From Pseudoxanthomonas helianthi (GTDB lineage Bacteria; Pseudomonadota; Gammaproteobacteria; Xanthomonadales; Xanthomonadaceae), in assembly GCF_017939625.1 (NCBI RefSeq), contig NZ_JAGKTC010000001.1, positions 1,595,431 to 1,659,430 of the forward strand: DNA of 64,000 nucleotides, written 5' to 3'. A program made the translations under genes and the position numbers. The notes beneath the pieces are model-generated. The model made no database searches, was not told the origin of the DNA, and saw only the letters and a program-made list of their open reading frames with translations. The stretch's first letter is position 1. Each line of letters begins with the position of its first letter. Below, in pieces: positions 1 through 8,186 of this stretch.

Positions 1-1178
1 GGGCCATGATCAATGACGAATCCATGGAATGGCCACGGGCCCTCTCCAGGTGGCGTGTCATCCGGACGAGGCGGATGCACGGTGATATTCAGGAAAGTTT
101 CGGCTGGATCGAATCCTGTCACCTGGTTGTTCACCGAATATGTGAATCCTTCTTGGATCACGTGTATGACTTGCGAGTTCTGATCGGGTCTTTCGAAGAC
201 AGGGTGGGTCAGATAGATGGGTTTTGGTGGAGAAGGCAGGTCCCTTTGCTTCCAAAGCCTTGCCGCTTGATGTTGATGCTTCTTGAAGGCGACATAGATC
301 ATCCGATCCAGGCAATACCTAGCATTGAGTGCCGTAGCAATGTTCTCGCGATACCCATGATCGATCTTGGTATGCCAGAGCCCATTGTTCTCAAGTTGCA
401 CAGCTTGTGGTGTGAGCTGTGAGATATTGTGCAGGTCGGATGTACTGACCCCCCATTCAATCGCCTCAATACGAAGGCGCTCCGCGTCGATCTGTACGTA
501 CTCAACGGGTTCTTTAACATTAGCAGAGATCCATTCTTTGTTCCTTGTATTGAATGGTGCTTTCCATCCGCCGATTAAGAGCTGCATCCAGAAATTTGGT
601 GTCGTATTGCTGATGTCTTTCCATTGATAAACGCAGTATTCAGACTCGATTTCAAGGAAGTACGCCTTTCTTGTTTCAACTAGCGCGCCGAAGTAGTCCT
701 TGTTCGCAATGAGACTGGCTGCTAGCTGGAGATGCGGCTGGAGCTGGTGATTGGCCGGAAGTAGATCGGATAAGAAAACATCTGTGATGTCTTTTCCAAT
801 CACCTGCCTCAAGGTGGAAGAGATTGCATCATTTGCAACGCTCAGGTAGGTTGCCGTTGAAACAGGGTCGGTCAGTTGTCCGTAGTGCTTAACGATGATT
901 CGCTGCTTATTGAGTGCTTTCAGGGATCCTGACTTAGGGACCTTGATTCCTCTTAAGCCAAGCTCTCCAATTAGTTGATCAAAAGAGAGCGATTCGAGGC
1001 TTTTGTCTTGATCAGCATCAATCTCTTTCAGGCACGATAAGAACACGATCTCTAGTGCATCTTGGAGAAAGATAAGCCCAGCAGAGCACGTGTGCTGATT
1101 AGCTAGCGATATGAGCTGACGAGCCTCGTCAAGAATTGTTTTGGCTGTTATGAGCGCGTGGACGGTCTCTTGCTTCAT
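1..1178 (-). CDS. HEPN-like accessory protein, C-terminus cut by window edge
   Basis: An open frame starts at the ATG at 1178 and runs 392 codons to base 3 with no stop, so the C-terminus lies outside the window. The first 130 residues look all-helical and end in a stretch of the form L-N-K-Q-R-I-I-V-K-H-Y-G. Arg93 and His98 fit the R-x4-6-H motif of HEPN domains, which are often RNases in toxin and defence systems. Residues 150-390 are mixed and I do not recognise them. Codon use is much more AT-rich than in ubiE and its downstream neighbours, which suggests horizontal acquisition. It lies 162 bp downstream of the DUF2075 gene on the same strand, so it could be the last known member of that operon. 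The HEPN call rests on one motif and the pattern around it, so the fold is inference; the open frame itself is clear. Confidence 0.7.
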   Translation of the reverse strand, partial: MKQETVHALITAKTILDEARQLISLANQHTCSAGLIFLQDALEIVFLSCLKEIDADQDKSLESLSFDQLIGELGLRGIKVPKSGSLKALNKQRIIVKHYGQLTDPVSTATYLSVANDAISSTLRQVIGKDITDVFLSDLLPANHQLQPHLQLAASLIANKDYFGALVETRKAYFLEIESEYCVYQWKDISNTTPNFWMQLLIGGWKAPFNTRNKEWISANVKEPVEYVQIDAERLRIEAIEWGVSTSDLHNISQLTPQAVQLENNGLWHTKIDHGYRENIATALNARYCLDRMIYVAFKKHQHQAARLWKQRDLPSPPKPIYLTHPVFERPDQNSQVIHVIQEGFTYSVNNQVTGFDPAETFLNITVHPPRPDDTPPGEGPWPFHGFVIDHG

Positions 1179-1340
1179 GGCCCCAAACTACCTAATAGCT
1201 GGACCCCAGGGTCCCGGTTGTACGACTTGCCCACAGCGTGTTGATGCGGCTCGATCTTATGGTGCCGGGTTTAGCTAACAACCGGACCCAGAGCGGTCTC
1301 AATTCGTCGCCCGTCAACGTCCGATTCGGGTCGAAAGAAG
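1179..1340. other. Short intergenic gap inside the accessory block
   Basis: This gap lies between the stop of the DUF2075 gene and the start of the HEPN-like gene, both read leftwards. I see no convincing terminator, Shine-Dalgarno site or conserved small protein. Either readthrough from the upstream gene or an unrecognised promoter would have to express the HEPN-like gene. Confidence 0.5.
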
Positions 1341-3185
1341 TCAGCAAGAAGACGTCCCCTCAGCGTAGATGTAGCAGCCCTTCATTCCCCGGCTCATCAG
1401 TGTTTTGTACGTATTCCGAATGATCAGGTCGAGGCGCTCTCGGGTCGCGTCCGGATGTTGCTTCAACAATGTCTTGTAGCCACGAACGGAACGGTCCATG
1501 CGTGAGCGAGCCTCAGGAACCGTGACGGGCCTGCCGTCACGCCACTGCAGGTCCGGGCCGATAATCACCCCCACATAGTCCAGCTCCAGTCCCTGACACG
1601 TGTGGATGCAGCCGACTTGTTCGACCGAGTTCGGAGCGACGATCCAGAGGCTCCCATCTTTGTCCAGGTTCCACTGCGCCTTGTAACCGAACTCGGGCAG
1701 CTCGATGTCCCACGCCTTCGGGTCCTTCTTGCTCTTCCAGTCCCAGCAATATCCAGCGACCACGCGGGCCTTGTTATTGATCGCGCTCTTCTCGCGGATC
1801 AATTCATGCAACTCCACCGGCGAATCGATGATGCGGAAGTCGAAACTGTTGCGGTCGAAGTCGGTGTTGGCGGATTCCCGAATACCGAGGAAGTTGTCCA
1901 GCCAGGCGATGTAGCCATCGGAGCCCGCGCAGCGGAACTGCGAAGCCAGCTCCAGACGGGTGACTTCGGCGCCGAGGTTACGGGCCCAGCGTTCCAGTTC
2001 CTCCGTGCGGCCGATGTCGGACAGGGTCACGATCTGATCGTCGTCGGCAAAGAAGACCGTACAACGCGCGCTGCGGATAAGCTCCATGATCTGGTTCTCG
2101 CCGAGGTTCCCGTACAGGCCGCTCTTCTCGTTGAGACGATGCGCTTCGTCCACCACCAACGTATCGAAGACGTTGGGCTCGGCCGTATGGAAGCCGCCCG
2201 AACCATTGAACAGCACATCGATCTGGGCCTTCCTGAGGTGCCCGGCCAACTTCTGCTTGTAGACCGCGCGTGGCGCCGCGTTCTTGGAGACATAGCGCAC
2301 GTTCTGACCGCGCTTGGTCAGTTCGACCAGCAAGTTCACCGCCACCACCGATTTGCCGGTGCCAGGCCCACCACTGACGATGACCACCTGCTTGCGCGTG
2401 TCGCTGGCCTGCATGGCTCTGGCCAGGCAGGTCTCGTGTACCACCTTTTGGTCATCTACCAGGACGAACTCGCGATTGCCCTTGAGCACCTTCGCGAGGC
2501 TGTCCGCCAGCATCTTCGATGGGCGGATGCGGCCCTGCTCGATCCGGTACAACAAGTCGCCCTTGTCGCCCTTCCGGACATGCTGCTTGATGAAGGCGCG
2601 CAACCGCTTGCGCTCCTCCTCGCCTTTCAGGAACAGCGGCGCCTTTTCGATGTAGGGGGCATAGTGGACATGGTCCACGGCCCCCTTGGTGGGGTGGTTA
2701 TGAAGGTAGGCGCAAGGCCGGAGGCCGATGCCGTTCTCGTAAACGGCTTCGTTGAAGCCTTCCAGAAGTGCCGCGTAGGACCACGCCTGGTACGACGGAT
2801 GCGGCCCTTCGGCGGCCACCGCATTCCCGCCGCGATGCGCGACGATGATGCCGTCCTTGTCGCTCAGCGTGGAATCGGACCACTGCTTCAGCTCGACGAT
2901 GATGACGTGTGGTACGTCGTCGTCGGAACGCCCCGATAGCAGGAAGTCGATTCGCTTGGAGGTTTGGGGAATGCCGAACTCGATACCGACGCCCATGTCA
3001 TCCGGCAACTCGTTGTCCCTGAGTACGTTGGCCATCTGGCCCAGCGATTGCTGCCACGACCGATACTCGCTGTGAGTCGCATAGCGGCCCGTTCGGTCGA
3101 GGTACTTGGCGGCGACAATGTCCTCGATGACCCGATCGGTCACGTCCTCGAGAAAGCGAGTCCTGGTCTCTTGGTAAACGATCAC
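1341..3185 (-). CDS. DUF2075 protein: PD-(D/E)XK-like domain plus SF1-type P-loop ATPase
   Basis: 614 aa, GTG start with a GGGAG ribosome-binding site 7-8 nt upstream. The N-terminal 160 residues carry Asp80 (R-I-D-F-L-L) and Glu98/Lys100 (V-E-L-K), the core of a PD-(D/E)XK nuclease fold. A P-loop ATPase follows: Walker A G-G-P-G-T-G-K-S at 272-279 and Walker B L-V-V-D-E-A-H at 343-349. The C-terminus (N-T-Y-K-T-L-M-S-R-G-M-K-G) is typical of DUF2075 and Schlafen-type ATPases. All catalytic residues I can check are present. DUF2075 proteins are putative nucleic-acid helicases or translocases; a nuclease-ATPase that acts on foreign DNA or RNA is my inference. The gene follows the MazG-like gene by 23 bp, so the two are almost certainly co-transcribed. 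Confidence 0.85.
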   Translation of the reverse strand: MIVYQETRTRFLEDVTDRVIEDIVAAKYLDRTGRYATHSEYRSWQQSLGQMANVLRDNELPDDMGVGIEFGIPQTSKRIDFLLSGRSDDDVPHVIIVELKQWSDSTLSDKDGIIVAHRGGNAVAAEGPHPSYQAWSYAALLEGFNEAVYENGIGLRPCAYLHNHPTKGAVDHVHYAPYIEKAPLFLKGEEERKRLRAFIKQHVRKGDKGDLLYRIEQGRIRPSKMLADSLAKVLKGNREFVLVDDQKVVHETCLARAMQASDTRKQVVIVSGGPGTGKSVVAVNLLVELTKRGQNVRYVSKNAAPRAVYKQKLAGHLRKAQIDVLFNGSGGFHTAEPNVFDTLVVDEAHRLNEKSGLYGNLGENQIMELIRSARCTVFFADDDQIVTLSDIGRTEELERWARNLGAEVTRLELASQFRCAGSDGYIAWLDNFLGIRESANTDFDRNSFDFRIIDSPVELHELIREKSAINNKARVVAGYCWDWKSKKDPKAWDIELPEFGYKAQWNLDKDGSLWIVAPNSVEQVGCIHTCQGLELDYVGVIIGPDLQWRDGRPVTVPEARSRMDRSVRGYKTLLKQHPDATRERLDLIIRNTYKTLMSRGMKGCYIYAEGTSSC

Positions 3186-3208
3186 GCAAGGCTCCCCAGG
3201 CCTGACGA

Positions 3209-3559
3209 TTACAGCTCAGTGTACTTGGTGCTTCGACCCCTGGCCTTGTCAGCCGGATACTTTGCGGCATTCTTCAGGAGTTTGCCGCTTGCCGCCGCCA
3301 TCAGGTCGATGTCCAGCTTGTCGGCAAGGCGCACCAGGTAGAGCAGTACATCCGCCAGTTCCTCGGCCACCTCATCCCGTTTTGCCCCAGAAAGCGCGCG
3401 GCTCTGCTCCTCCGTCAGCCATTGGAAGTGTTCCAGGATCTCGGCAGCCTCGACCGCGAGCGCCGTTGCCAGGTTCTTGGGCGAATGGAACTGGTCCCAG
3501 TCCCGCTCGGCCGCGAAATCGCGAAGCGCTGACCGGAGGTCTTCGATATTTGTCTGCAT
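3209..3559 (-). CDS. MazG-like nucleotide pyrophosphohydrolase
   Basis: 116 aa from the ATG at 3559, with an AAGGACAAGG stretch upstream as ribosome-binding site; longer in-frame starts add a basic tail unlike the family. The MazG metal motif is complete: Glu37-x2-Glu40 (E-A-A-E-I-L-E-H) and Glu67-x2-Asp70 (E-E-L-A-D-V-L). Small all-alpha pyrophosphohydrolases of this type cut (d)NTPs to the monophosphate and pyrophosphate with Mg2+. Size and motif spacing match the short single-domain RS21-C6/dCTPase-like branch rather than two-domain MazG. It is the upstream partner of the DUF2075 gene (23 bp gap). Housekeeping nucleotide clean-up and nucleotide depletion in defence are both possible. Confidence 0.88.
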   Translation of the reverse strand: MQTNIEDLRSALRDFAAERDWDQFHSPKNLATALAVEAAEILEHFQWLTEEQSRALSGAKRDEVAEELADVLLYLVRLADKLDIDLMAAASGKLLKNAAKYPADKARGRSTKYTEL

Positions 3560-3615
3560 GGCTTTTCGCCTTGTCCTTCTATCCGCCGTCAATCGACCCT
3601 CATCCTCGGCAAGCC

Positions 3616-4101
3616 TCAATCCTCGCCAATGTCCTCATTCCACACCTCTGGATGCTCGGCAATGAACCCGCCAAGCAGGTCGATGCATTCCTGGCTGTGC
3701 AGGTCGATCACGTTCACCCCGGCCTCGCGCAGCCAGTCGATGCCACCCTGGAAGGTCTGCGATTCGCCGACCACCACCGTGCCGATGCCGAACTGCCGCA
3801 CCAGCCCGCTGCAGTACCAGCACGGCGCCAGCGTGGTGACCATGATCGTGTCCTTGTACGAACGCTGGCGGCCCGCCTTGCGGAACGCATCGGTTTCCCC
3901 GTGCACCGACGGATCCCCTTCCTGCACCCGGCGGTTGTGCCCGCAGCCCAGCAGGCGGCCGTCGGCGTGGTACAGCGCCGCGCCGATGGGAATGCCGCCC
4001 TCGGCCAGCCCCCGGCGGGCTTCGGCGATGGCGGTGTCGAGCAGGGCGGCGTAGTCGGGCGTGGCGATCATCGGATTCGCAGGGAAGAGGGCCGGGTCCA
4101 T
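3616..4101 (-). CDS. Cytosine deaminase-like nucleoside/base deaminase (FCY1 type)
   Basis: 161 aa zinc deaminase. His67-x-Glu69 (V-H-G-E-T-D) and Cys94/Cys97 (P-C-W-Y-C) form the zinc site and proton shuttle of the cytidine-deaminase fold. The spacing and the C-terminus (E-V-W-N-E-D-I-G-E) resemble yeast cytosine deaminase Fcy1 more than TadA, which argues for free cytosine (or a related base) to uracil in pyrimidine salvage. A shorter start at Met11 is possible. It is divergent from ubiE (29 bp gap) and 56 bp upstream of the MazG-like gene on the same strand, so it could head that operon. Its base composition is closer to the chromosomal core than to the HEPN-like gene. Guanine deaminase is an alternative substrate assignment. 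Confidence 0.85.
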   Translation of the reverse strand: MDPALFPANPMIATPDYAALLDTAIAEARRGLAEGGIPIGAALYHADGRLLGCGHNRRVQEGDPSVHGETDAFRKAGRQRSYKDTIMVTTLAPCWYCSGLVRQFGIGTVVVGESQTFQGGIDWLREAGVNVIDLHSQECIDLLGGFIAEHPEVWNEDIGED

Positions 4102-4118
4102 CCTAACGCCGCGGATGC

Positions 4119-4124
4119 GATAAT
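4119..4124 (+). promoter_or_regulatory. -10-like hexamer, probable leaderless promoter of ubiE
   Basis: GATAAT ends 6 nt before the ubiE ATG, so a sigma-70 transcript would start at the A of the start codon. No Shine-Dalgarno sequence fits between, and no good -35 is visible. Confidence 0.5.
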
Positions 4125-4130
4125 GGCCGC

Positions 4131-4904
4131 ATGAGCCCCAGCGAAAAACCGTCCCCCTACGACACCGGCACCACCCACTTCGGCTTCCGCGACGTCGCCG
4201 CGAAGGACAAGCAGAAGCTGGTCGGCGAGGTGTTCACCTCGGTCGCGCGCAACTACGACCTGATGAACGACCTGATGTCGCTGGGCGTGCACCGCCTGTG
4301 GAAGCGCTACTTCGTCGGCACCGCCCAGGTGAAGCGCGGCGACCGCGTGCTCGACCTGGCCGGCGGCACCGGCGACATCGCCATGCTGCTGAAGGATCGG
4401 GTCGGCGACGCGGGCGAAATCGTCCTGGGCGACATCAACGCCGGCATGCTCTCGGTCGGCCGCGACCGCATGACCAACCTGGGCAAGGTCAACGGCTTCG
4501 AATACGTGCAATGCAATGCCGAAGCCCTGCCGTTCCCCGATGCCAGCTTCGATCTGGTCACGATCGCTTTCGGCCTGCGCAACGTCACCGACAAGGACGC
4601 CGCCCTGCGCGAAATGCATCGCGTGCTGAAGGTCGGCGGACAGGCGCGGGTGCTGGAGTTCTCGGAAGTGAAGGCCGAGTGGTTCAAGCCGGTCTACGAC
4701 TTCCACTCGTTCAACATCCTGCCCAAGCTGGGCAAGCTGTTCGCCAACGACGCCGACAGCTACCAGTACCTGGCCGAAAGCATCCGCAAGCATCCGCCGC
4801 AGGAACAACTGAAGGCGATGATGGAAGAAGCCGGCTTCGCCCGCACCAGCTACACGAATCTGTCGGCCGGCATCGTCGCGGTGCATACCGGCTACAAGGT
4901 GTAA
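4131..4904 (+). CDS. ubiE: UbiE C-methyltransferase (ubiquinone/menaquinone)
   Basis: 257 aa. Class I SAM-dependent methyltransferase that C-methylates the benzoquinol ring in ubiquinone synthesis (and demethylmenaquinol in species that make menaquinone). The N-terminus holds the UbiE signature Y-D-L-M-N-D-L-M-S with G-V-H-R-L-W-K after it. The SAM-binding loop is L-D-L-A-G-G-T-G-D, followed by the second UbiE motif around R-N-V-T-D. Length and motif order are normal for the family. The first ATG has a -10-like GATAAT 6 nt upstream and no ribosome-binding site, pointing to a leaderless message. It stands alone: divergent from the deaminase, and followed by a palindromic repeat and a minus-strand gene. 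Confidence 0.96.
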   Translation: MSPSEKPSPYDTGTTHFGFRDVAAKDKQKLVGEVFTSVARNYDLMNDLMSLGVHRLWKRYFVGTAQVKRGDRVLDLAGGTGDIAMLLKDRVGDAGEIVLGDINAGMLSVGRDRMTNLGKVNGFEYVQCNAEALPFPDASFDLVTIAFGLRNVTDKDAALREMHRVLKVGGQARVLEFSEVKAEWFKPVYDFHSFNILPKLGKLFANDADSYQYLAESIRKHPPQEQLKAMMEEAGFARTSYTNLSAGIVAVHTGYKV

Positions 4905-4905
4905 G

Positions 4906-4975
4906 GGTAGGGCGGGTCATGACCCGCCGCTTCTGCAGATTGCGGCTGATGATGGCGGGTCATGACCCGCCCTAC
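4906..4975. repeat. Pair of 18-bp perfect palindromes (REP-like)
   Basis: Two copies of GGCGGGTCATGACCCGCC lie at 4911-4928 and 4954-4971, with GTAGG at the left end and CCTAC at the right end, so the whole block is also an inverted repeat. The same palindrome recurs at 58584-58601 and in variants at 58555, 58749 and 59983. It sits between ubiE and a convergent gene and may end transcription from either side. Confidence 0.9.
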
Positions 4976-5022
4976 CGCTGCCTGAGCCCGCCTGACGGCT
5001 GCAGAGCAGATCCTCGGTTATC

Positions 5023-5664
5023 TCATTCCGGCGCCAGGGCCTTGCTCGCAACGACCGGCGCGCCGAGCGCGGTCCTCCGCGCGAACGCCCACTCCGCGAC
5101 CAGCAGGTTGGGTACCCAGCACAGCCAGGCGACGATCGGGTAGGCCAGCGCGAACGGTATGCCCGACAGTCCCGAAAGCGGCAGGTAGATGCGTAAGGTC
5201 ACGGCGGCGAGGCTGAGGGCGAAATTGCGCACGATCCAGCGGCGGTGTTCCGCGACGGCGCCGGCGCGGATCGCACGGTACGCGCGGAACCCGGTGTAGA
5301 GCCACGCCGCCGCGAGTGTGGCGAATCCCAGCTTGGCGACGGGTCCGCCGTAGGCGAACGTGGACATGTACAGCGCCGCCACCCCGCCGACCCCGACGCC
5401 CACACCCAGATAGACGCGGCCCGACATGCGATGCAGCCAGGGATGCCGGCGCCGCAGCCATCCCGAGAACTGGAACGGCCCGAGGATGAGCGCCGTCGTC
5501 GCCGCGAACACGTGCGTGTAGATGCCGATGCGATGCGCGAGGAAGTTGGCGCGCATCTCCGGACCCATGAGCTTGCCGAGCGGCAGGAAGGCATAGGCCC
5601 AGATCGCATAGGCGGCGACGCCCAGCGCGAGGATGTACACGCAGGCGGAAACGAATCGCTTCAT
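5023..5664 (-). CDS. DUF2306 multi-pass membrane protein
   Basis: 213 aa integral membrane protein of unknown biochemical function. I count six to seven hydrophobic helices. Family hallmarks are the early histidine region (N-F-L-A-H-R-I-G-I-Y-T-H), the L-G-P-F-Q-F segment before an R-R-R-H-P-W-L-H-R loop, and the later A-E-H-R-R-W-I-V-R-N motif. The conserved histidines suggest a heme- or metal-binding membrane protein, but that is inference. It is co-directional with the CBM9/DUF5916 gene 30 bp upstream, so the two may share a transcript. Confidence 0.8.
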   Translation of the reverse strand: MKRFVSACVYILALGVAAYAIWAYAFLPLGKLMGPEMRANFLAHRIGIYTHVFAATTALILGPFQFSGWLRRRHPWLHRMSGRVYLGVGVGVGGVAALYMSTFAYGGPVAKLGFATLAAAWLYTGFRAYRAIRAGAVAEHRRWIVRNFALSLAAVTLRIYLPLSGLSGIPFALAYPIVAWLCWVPNLLVAEWAFARRTALGAPVVASKALAPE

Positions 5665-5694
5665 CGTGTCTGGACAGACATGGCGGAGGCAGCG

Positions 5695-7953
5695 TTACGG
5701 TTGCCAACCGTAACTGAGCTTGAGGAACACGCTGCGCGTGCTGCCGAACATGTCCGGGTGGTCGTCGTCCATGAACGCACCGTAGGACGCGCCGGCGTAC
5801 AGCGCGGTGCGCGGGTTGATCTTGTACGAATAGACCATCTGCGCGGCCCAGTCGCGCGCCCTTTCCTCGACCGGATCCGGGTACAGGGACAGGTCGCGCT
5901 TCACCGAACTGCCCTGCAGGGTCAGGCGCAGGCGCTGGCGCGGGTTGAACTGCCAGCTGCCGCCGATGTTGGCCACGGTCGCGGTGAACGCGGTGCCGCC
6001 ATCGCGCTTCATCTGCTGGCGGATGATGTCCCAGTCGGTGGCGATGCCGCGGCCGATGCTGGCGTTGCCGTACAGCTCGATCATCGTGCGGTGGCCGGTC
6101 TTGTCGGCGTCGCGGTCGATCAGCGTACCGGCCTGCACGTAGGCGCCGAGCTGCCAGTTGCCGTTCGGGCGGAAGTTGGCGTTGATGTCGGCATAGTGCT
6201 CGTCGAACATCCTGCCGTTCCAGTACGCGACGCGGGTCATGCCGTGCAAGCGCATGAAGCTCTGCATCGGCCCGTTCACGCCGACCTGCGCCTCCAGTTC
6301 GCGTTCCAGCAGGCGGCCGTCGAAGCGATGGGTGATGTCCCAGTCGGCGTACAGGCTGATGCGCTCGAACGACTTGCCGTCGCGGTACCACATGCGCTGG
6401 CCGCCGACCAGCGACTTGTCGTAACCGACCATGCCGATGAAGCCGAGGTCGGCGCGGAAGCCGGGATCGATGTCCTCGTGCCAGGCATCGATGTTCCAGT
6501 TGCGGTTGCTGAAGTTGTACGCCGTGCGCCAGGCATTGCCCGCCGGGCTCGGGTCGCTGCCCAGTTCGTCCGCGTAGATCTCCGCGATGTCGTCGGGATA
6601 TTCGGACTGGCTGTGCAGCAGTTGCGCAGTGACCGTGTGGCCGCCCTTGCGCCAGCGCCCGTCCACGCCTGCCAGGTTGTTGGCGTAGTCGTCGCCCTTG
6701 CGGAAGGTGCCGATCGCGCCGAGGCTGAAATCGTTGCTGATGTCGTAGCGGTAGCGGCCCACCACCACGTCCGCCTTCTGCTCGAGGTGCTCGAAGCCGG
6801 AGCCCTGCACGCCCGGCACCAGCAACTGGGTGGTGGCGTCGCGCGCCACGAACGCGCCGTAGGCGCTGCCGCCGCTGCGCCCGGTGATGCGCAGGCCAAA
6901 GTCGGGGTCGGCGATCTGGCGGGTGTAGAGCACGCTGAACGGAGTGGTGAAGTAGTCCGCGCCTTCCAGGAAGAACGGGCGCTTCTCCTGGTAGAACAGG
7001 GCGAAGCTGTTGTTGATGTCGAGTTGCAGCTCGTCGGTTTCGACCTGGGAGAAATCCGGGTTGAGCGTCGCGTTCAGGGTCATCGCCGGCGACGGCGTCC
7101 AGCTCACGTCGACGCCGGGTTCGATCGAACTGTCGCCGTCCTGCCATTTCTCGCCCGCGGCATCGCGGGTCTGGACCTTGCTCATGGTCAGGGTCGGCAC
7201 GATTTCCAGGTTGCGGCCCTGCTGCGCGCCGGCGAAGCCGTCGTACTTGCCCCACTCGCACTGGAAGCAGTTGGATTCACGCGGCACCTTGTGGCTGGTC
7301 AGCTGGTGGCGCTTGTCGCGCGGCCAGTTGCGGAACAGCGAGATGCCCCAGCGCTGGTCGTCGGCGGTGTGCGGGAAACGCAAGGTGGAGAACGGGATGC
7401 GGATCTCGACGTCGTAGCCCTCCGCGGTGATCTGGCCTGCGCTGCTCCACAGGCCATCCCAGCTCTCGTCTTCCTGGTTCTCGGTATTGGTTTCGTCGCG
7501 GATCAGGTCGGCCTGCACGCCCAGCGGATTGACGATCAACTCGTAGCCGCGGCGGTTGTCGTTGAAGGTGTCGAGGAACACGCCCACCCAGTCGTCGCTG
7601 AACATCGCATCGCGATCGCGCAGGTGGGCACGGATCGCGGACGGATCCGGATCCAGCGCGTGGAAGGCCAGGTACAGCGCATCCGGGGTGTAGCCGACGC
7701 GGACCGTGGTCTTGACCGGTGCCGGGGTGTTGTCGCCGGGCTGGATGTCGTAGGCGATTTCCTGCACCAGCGCGCCCTGCCAGGCGGCATCGTCGAGCTT
7801 GCCGTCGATGGCGATCTCGCCCTGCAACTGCGGGATGCGCCCGGCGGGAAGCGAATGGGCGGCTTGCGCCGGCACGGGGGCCTGCTGGGCCTGGGCGAAG
7901 GGGGCACACAACAGCAGGGCCGCGATCAGTGCGTGCGGCTTCGAAACAAGCAT
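5695..7953 (-). CDS. CBM9-like/DUF5916 outer-membrane protein
   Basis: 752 aa from the ATG at 7953, preceded by GGGGAGAG. This start puts a normal signal peptide (L-I-A-A-L-L-L-C-A-P-F-A-Q-A) at the front; upstream in-frame starts would bury it. Residues about 40-230 form a carbohydrate-binding-module-9-like beta sandwich (I-D-G-K-L-D-D-A-A-W, A-L-Y-L-A-F). The rest matches DUF5916, predicted to be a C-terminal outer-membrane beta barrel, and contains the family segment Y-Q-E-K-R-P-F-F-L-E-G. The last residue pattern (L-S-Y-G-W-Q-P) is compatible with a barrel strand. Substrate unknown; binding or import of sugar or peptide at the cell surface is inferred. It is divergent from the M1 peptidase gene. 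Confidence 0.85.
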   Translation of the reverse strand: MLVSKPHALIAALLLCAPFAQAQQAPVPAQAAHSLPAGRIPQLQGEIAIDGKLDDAAWQGALVQEIAYDIQPGDNTPAPVKTTVRVGYTPDALYLAFHALDPDPSAIRAHLRDRDAMFSDDWVGVFLDTFNDNRRGYELIVNPLGVQADLIRDETNTENQEDESWDGLWSSAGQITAEGYDVEIRIPFSTLRFPHTADDQRWGISLFRNWPRDKRHQLTSHKVPRESNCFQCEWGKYDGFAGAQQGRNLEIVPTLTMSKVQTRDAAGEKWQDGDSSIEPGVDVSWTPSPAMTLNATLNPDFSQVETDELQLDINNSFALFYQEKRPFFLEGADYFTTPFSVLYTRQIADPDFGLRITGRSGGSAYGAFVARDATTQLLVPGVQGSGFEHLEQKADVVVGRYRYDISNDFSLGAIGTFRKGDDYANNLAGVDGRWRKGGHTVTAQLLHSQSEYPDDIAEIYADELGSDPSPAGNAWRTAYNFSNRNWNIDAWHEDIDPGFRADLGFIGMVGYDKSLVGGQRMWYRDGKSFERISLYADWDITHRFDGRLLERELEAQVGVNGPMQSFMRLHGMTRVAYWNGRMFDEHYADINANFRPNGNWQLGAYVQAGTLIDRDADKTGHRTMIELYGNASIGRGIATDWDIIRQQMKRDGGTAFTATVANIGGSWQFNPRQRLRLTLQGSSVKRDLSLYPDPVEERARDWAAQMVYSYKINPRTALYAGASYGAFMDDDHPDMFGSTRSVFLKLSYGWQP

Positions 7954-8186
7954 GTTCAAGCGTCTCTCCCCATGAGGCGTCGGTGGTTTGTACGTGTGTG
8001 ATGCGCGCACGAGCCCGCGGGTTGGCATGACCAATGGCAGGGGTCGCACGGGGCAGCGCCACGATGGCGCAGGCCGTTCGCCTGCCGCAGAGCCGCAAGC
8101 GGGGTGGACCAAAGCCATGGCCGCGCATGCGGCGGCTCGACCGGGGCGGCGGTAAACTCGGCGTTTTCCGCAAGCAGGCCGAATCC

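Noticed and set aside
1..422. Plus-strand frame at the left edge
   Set aside because: The opposite strand carries a longer open frame with a protein-like sequence and a consistent start; the plus frame is its shadow.
1238..1423. Small plus-strand frame between the HEPN-like and DUF2075 genes
   Set aside because: It overlaps the end of the DUF2075 gene, has no ribosome-binding site and no recognisable pattern.
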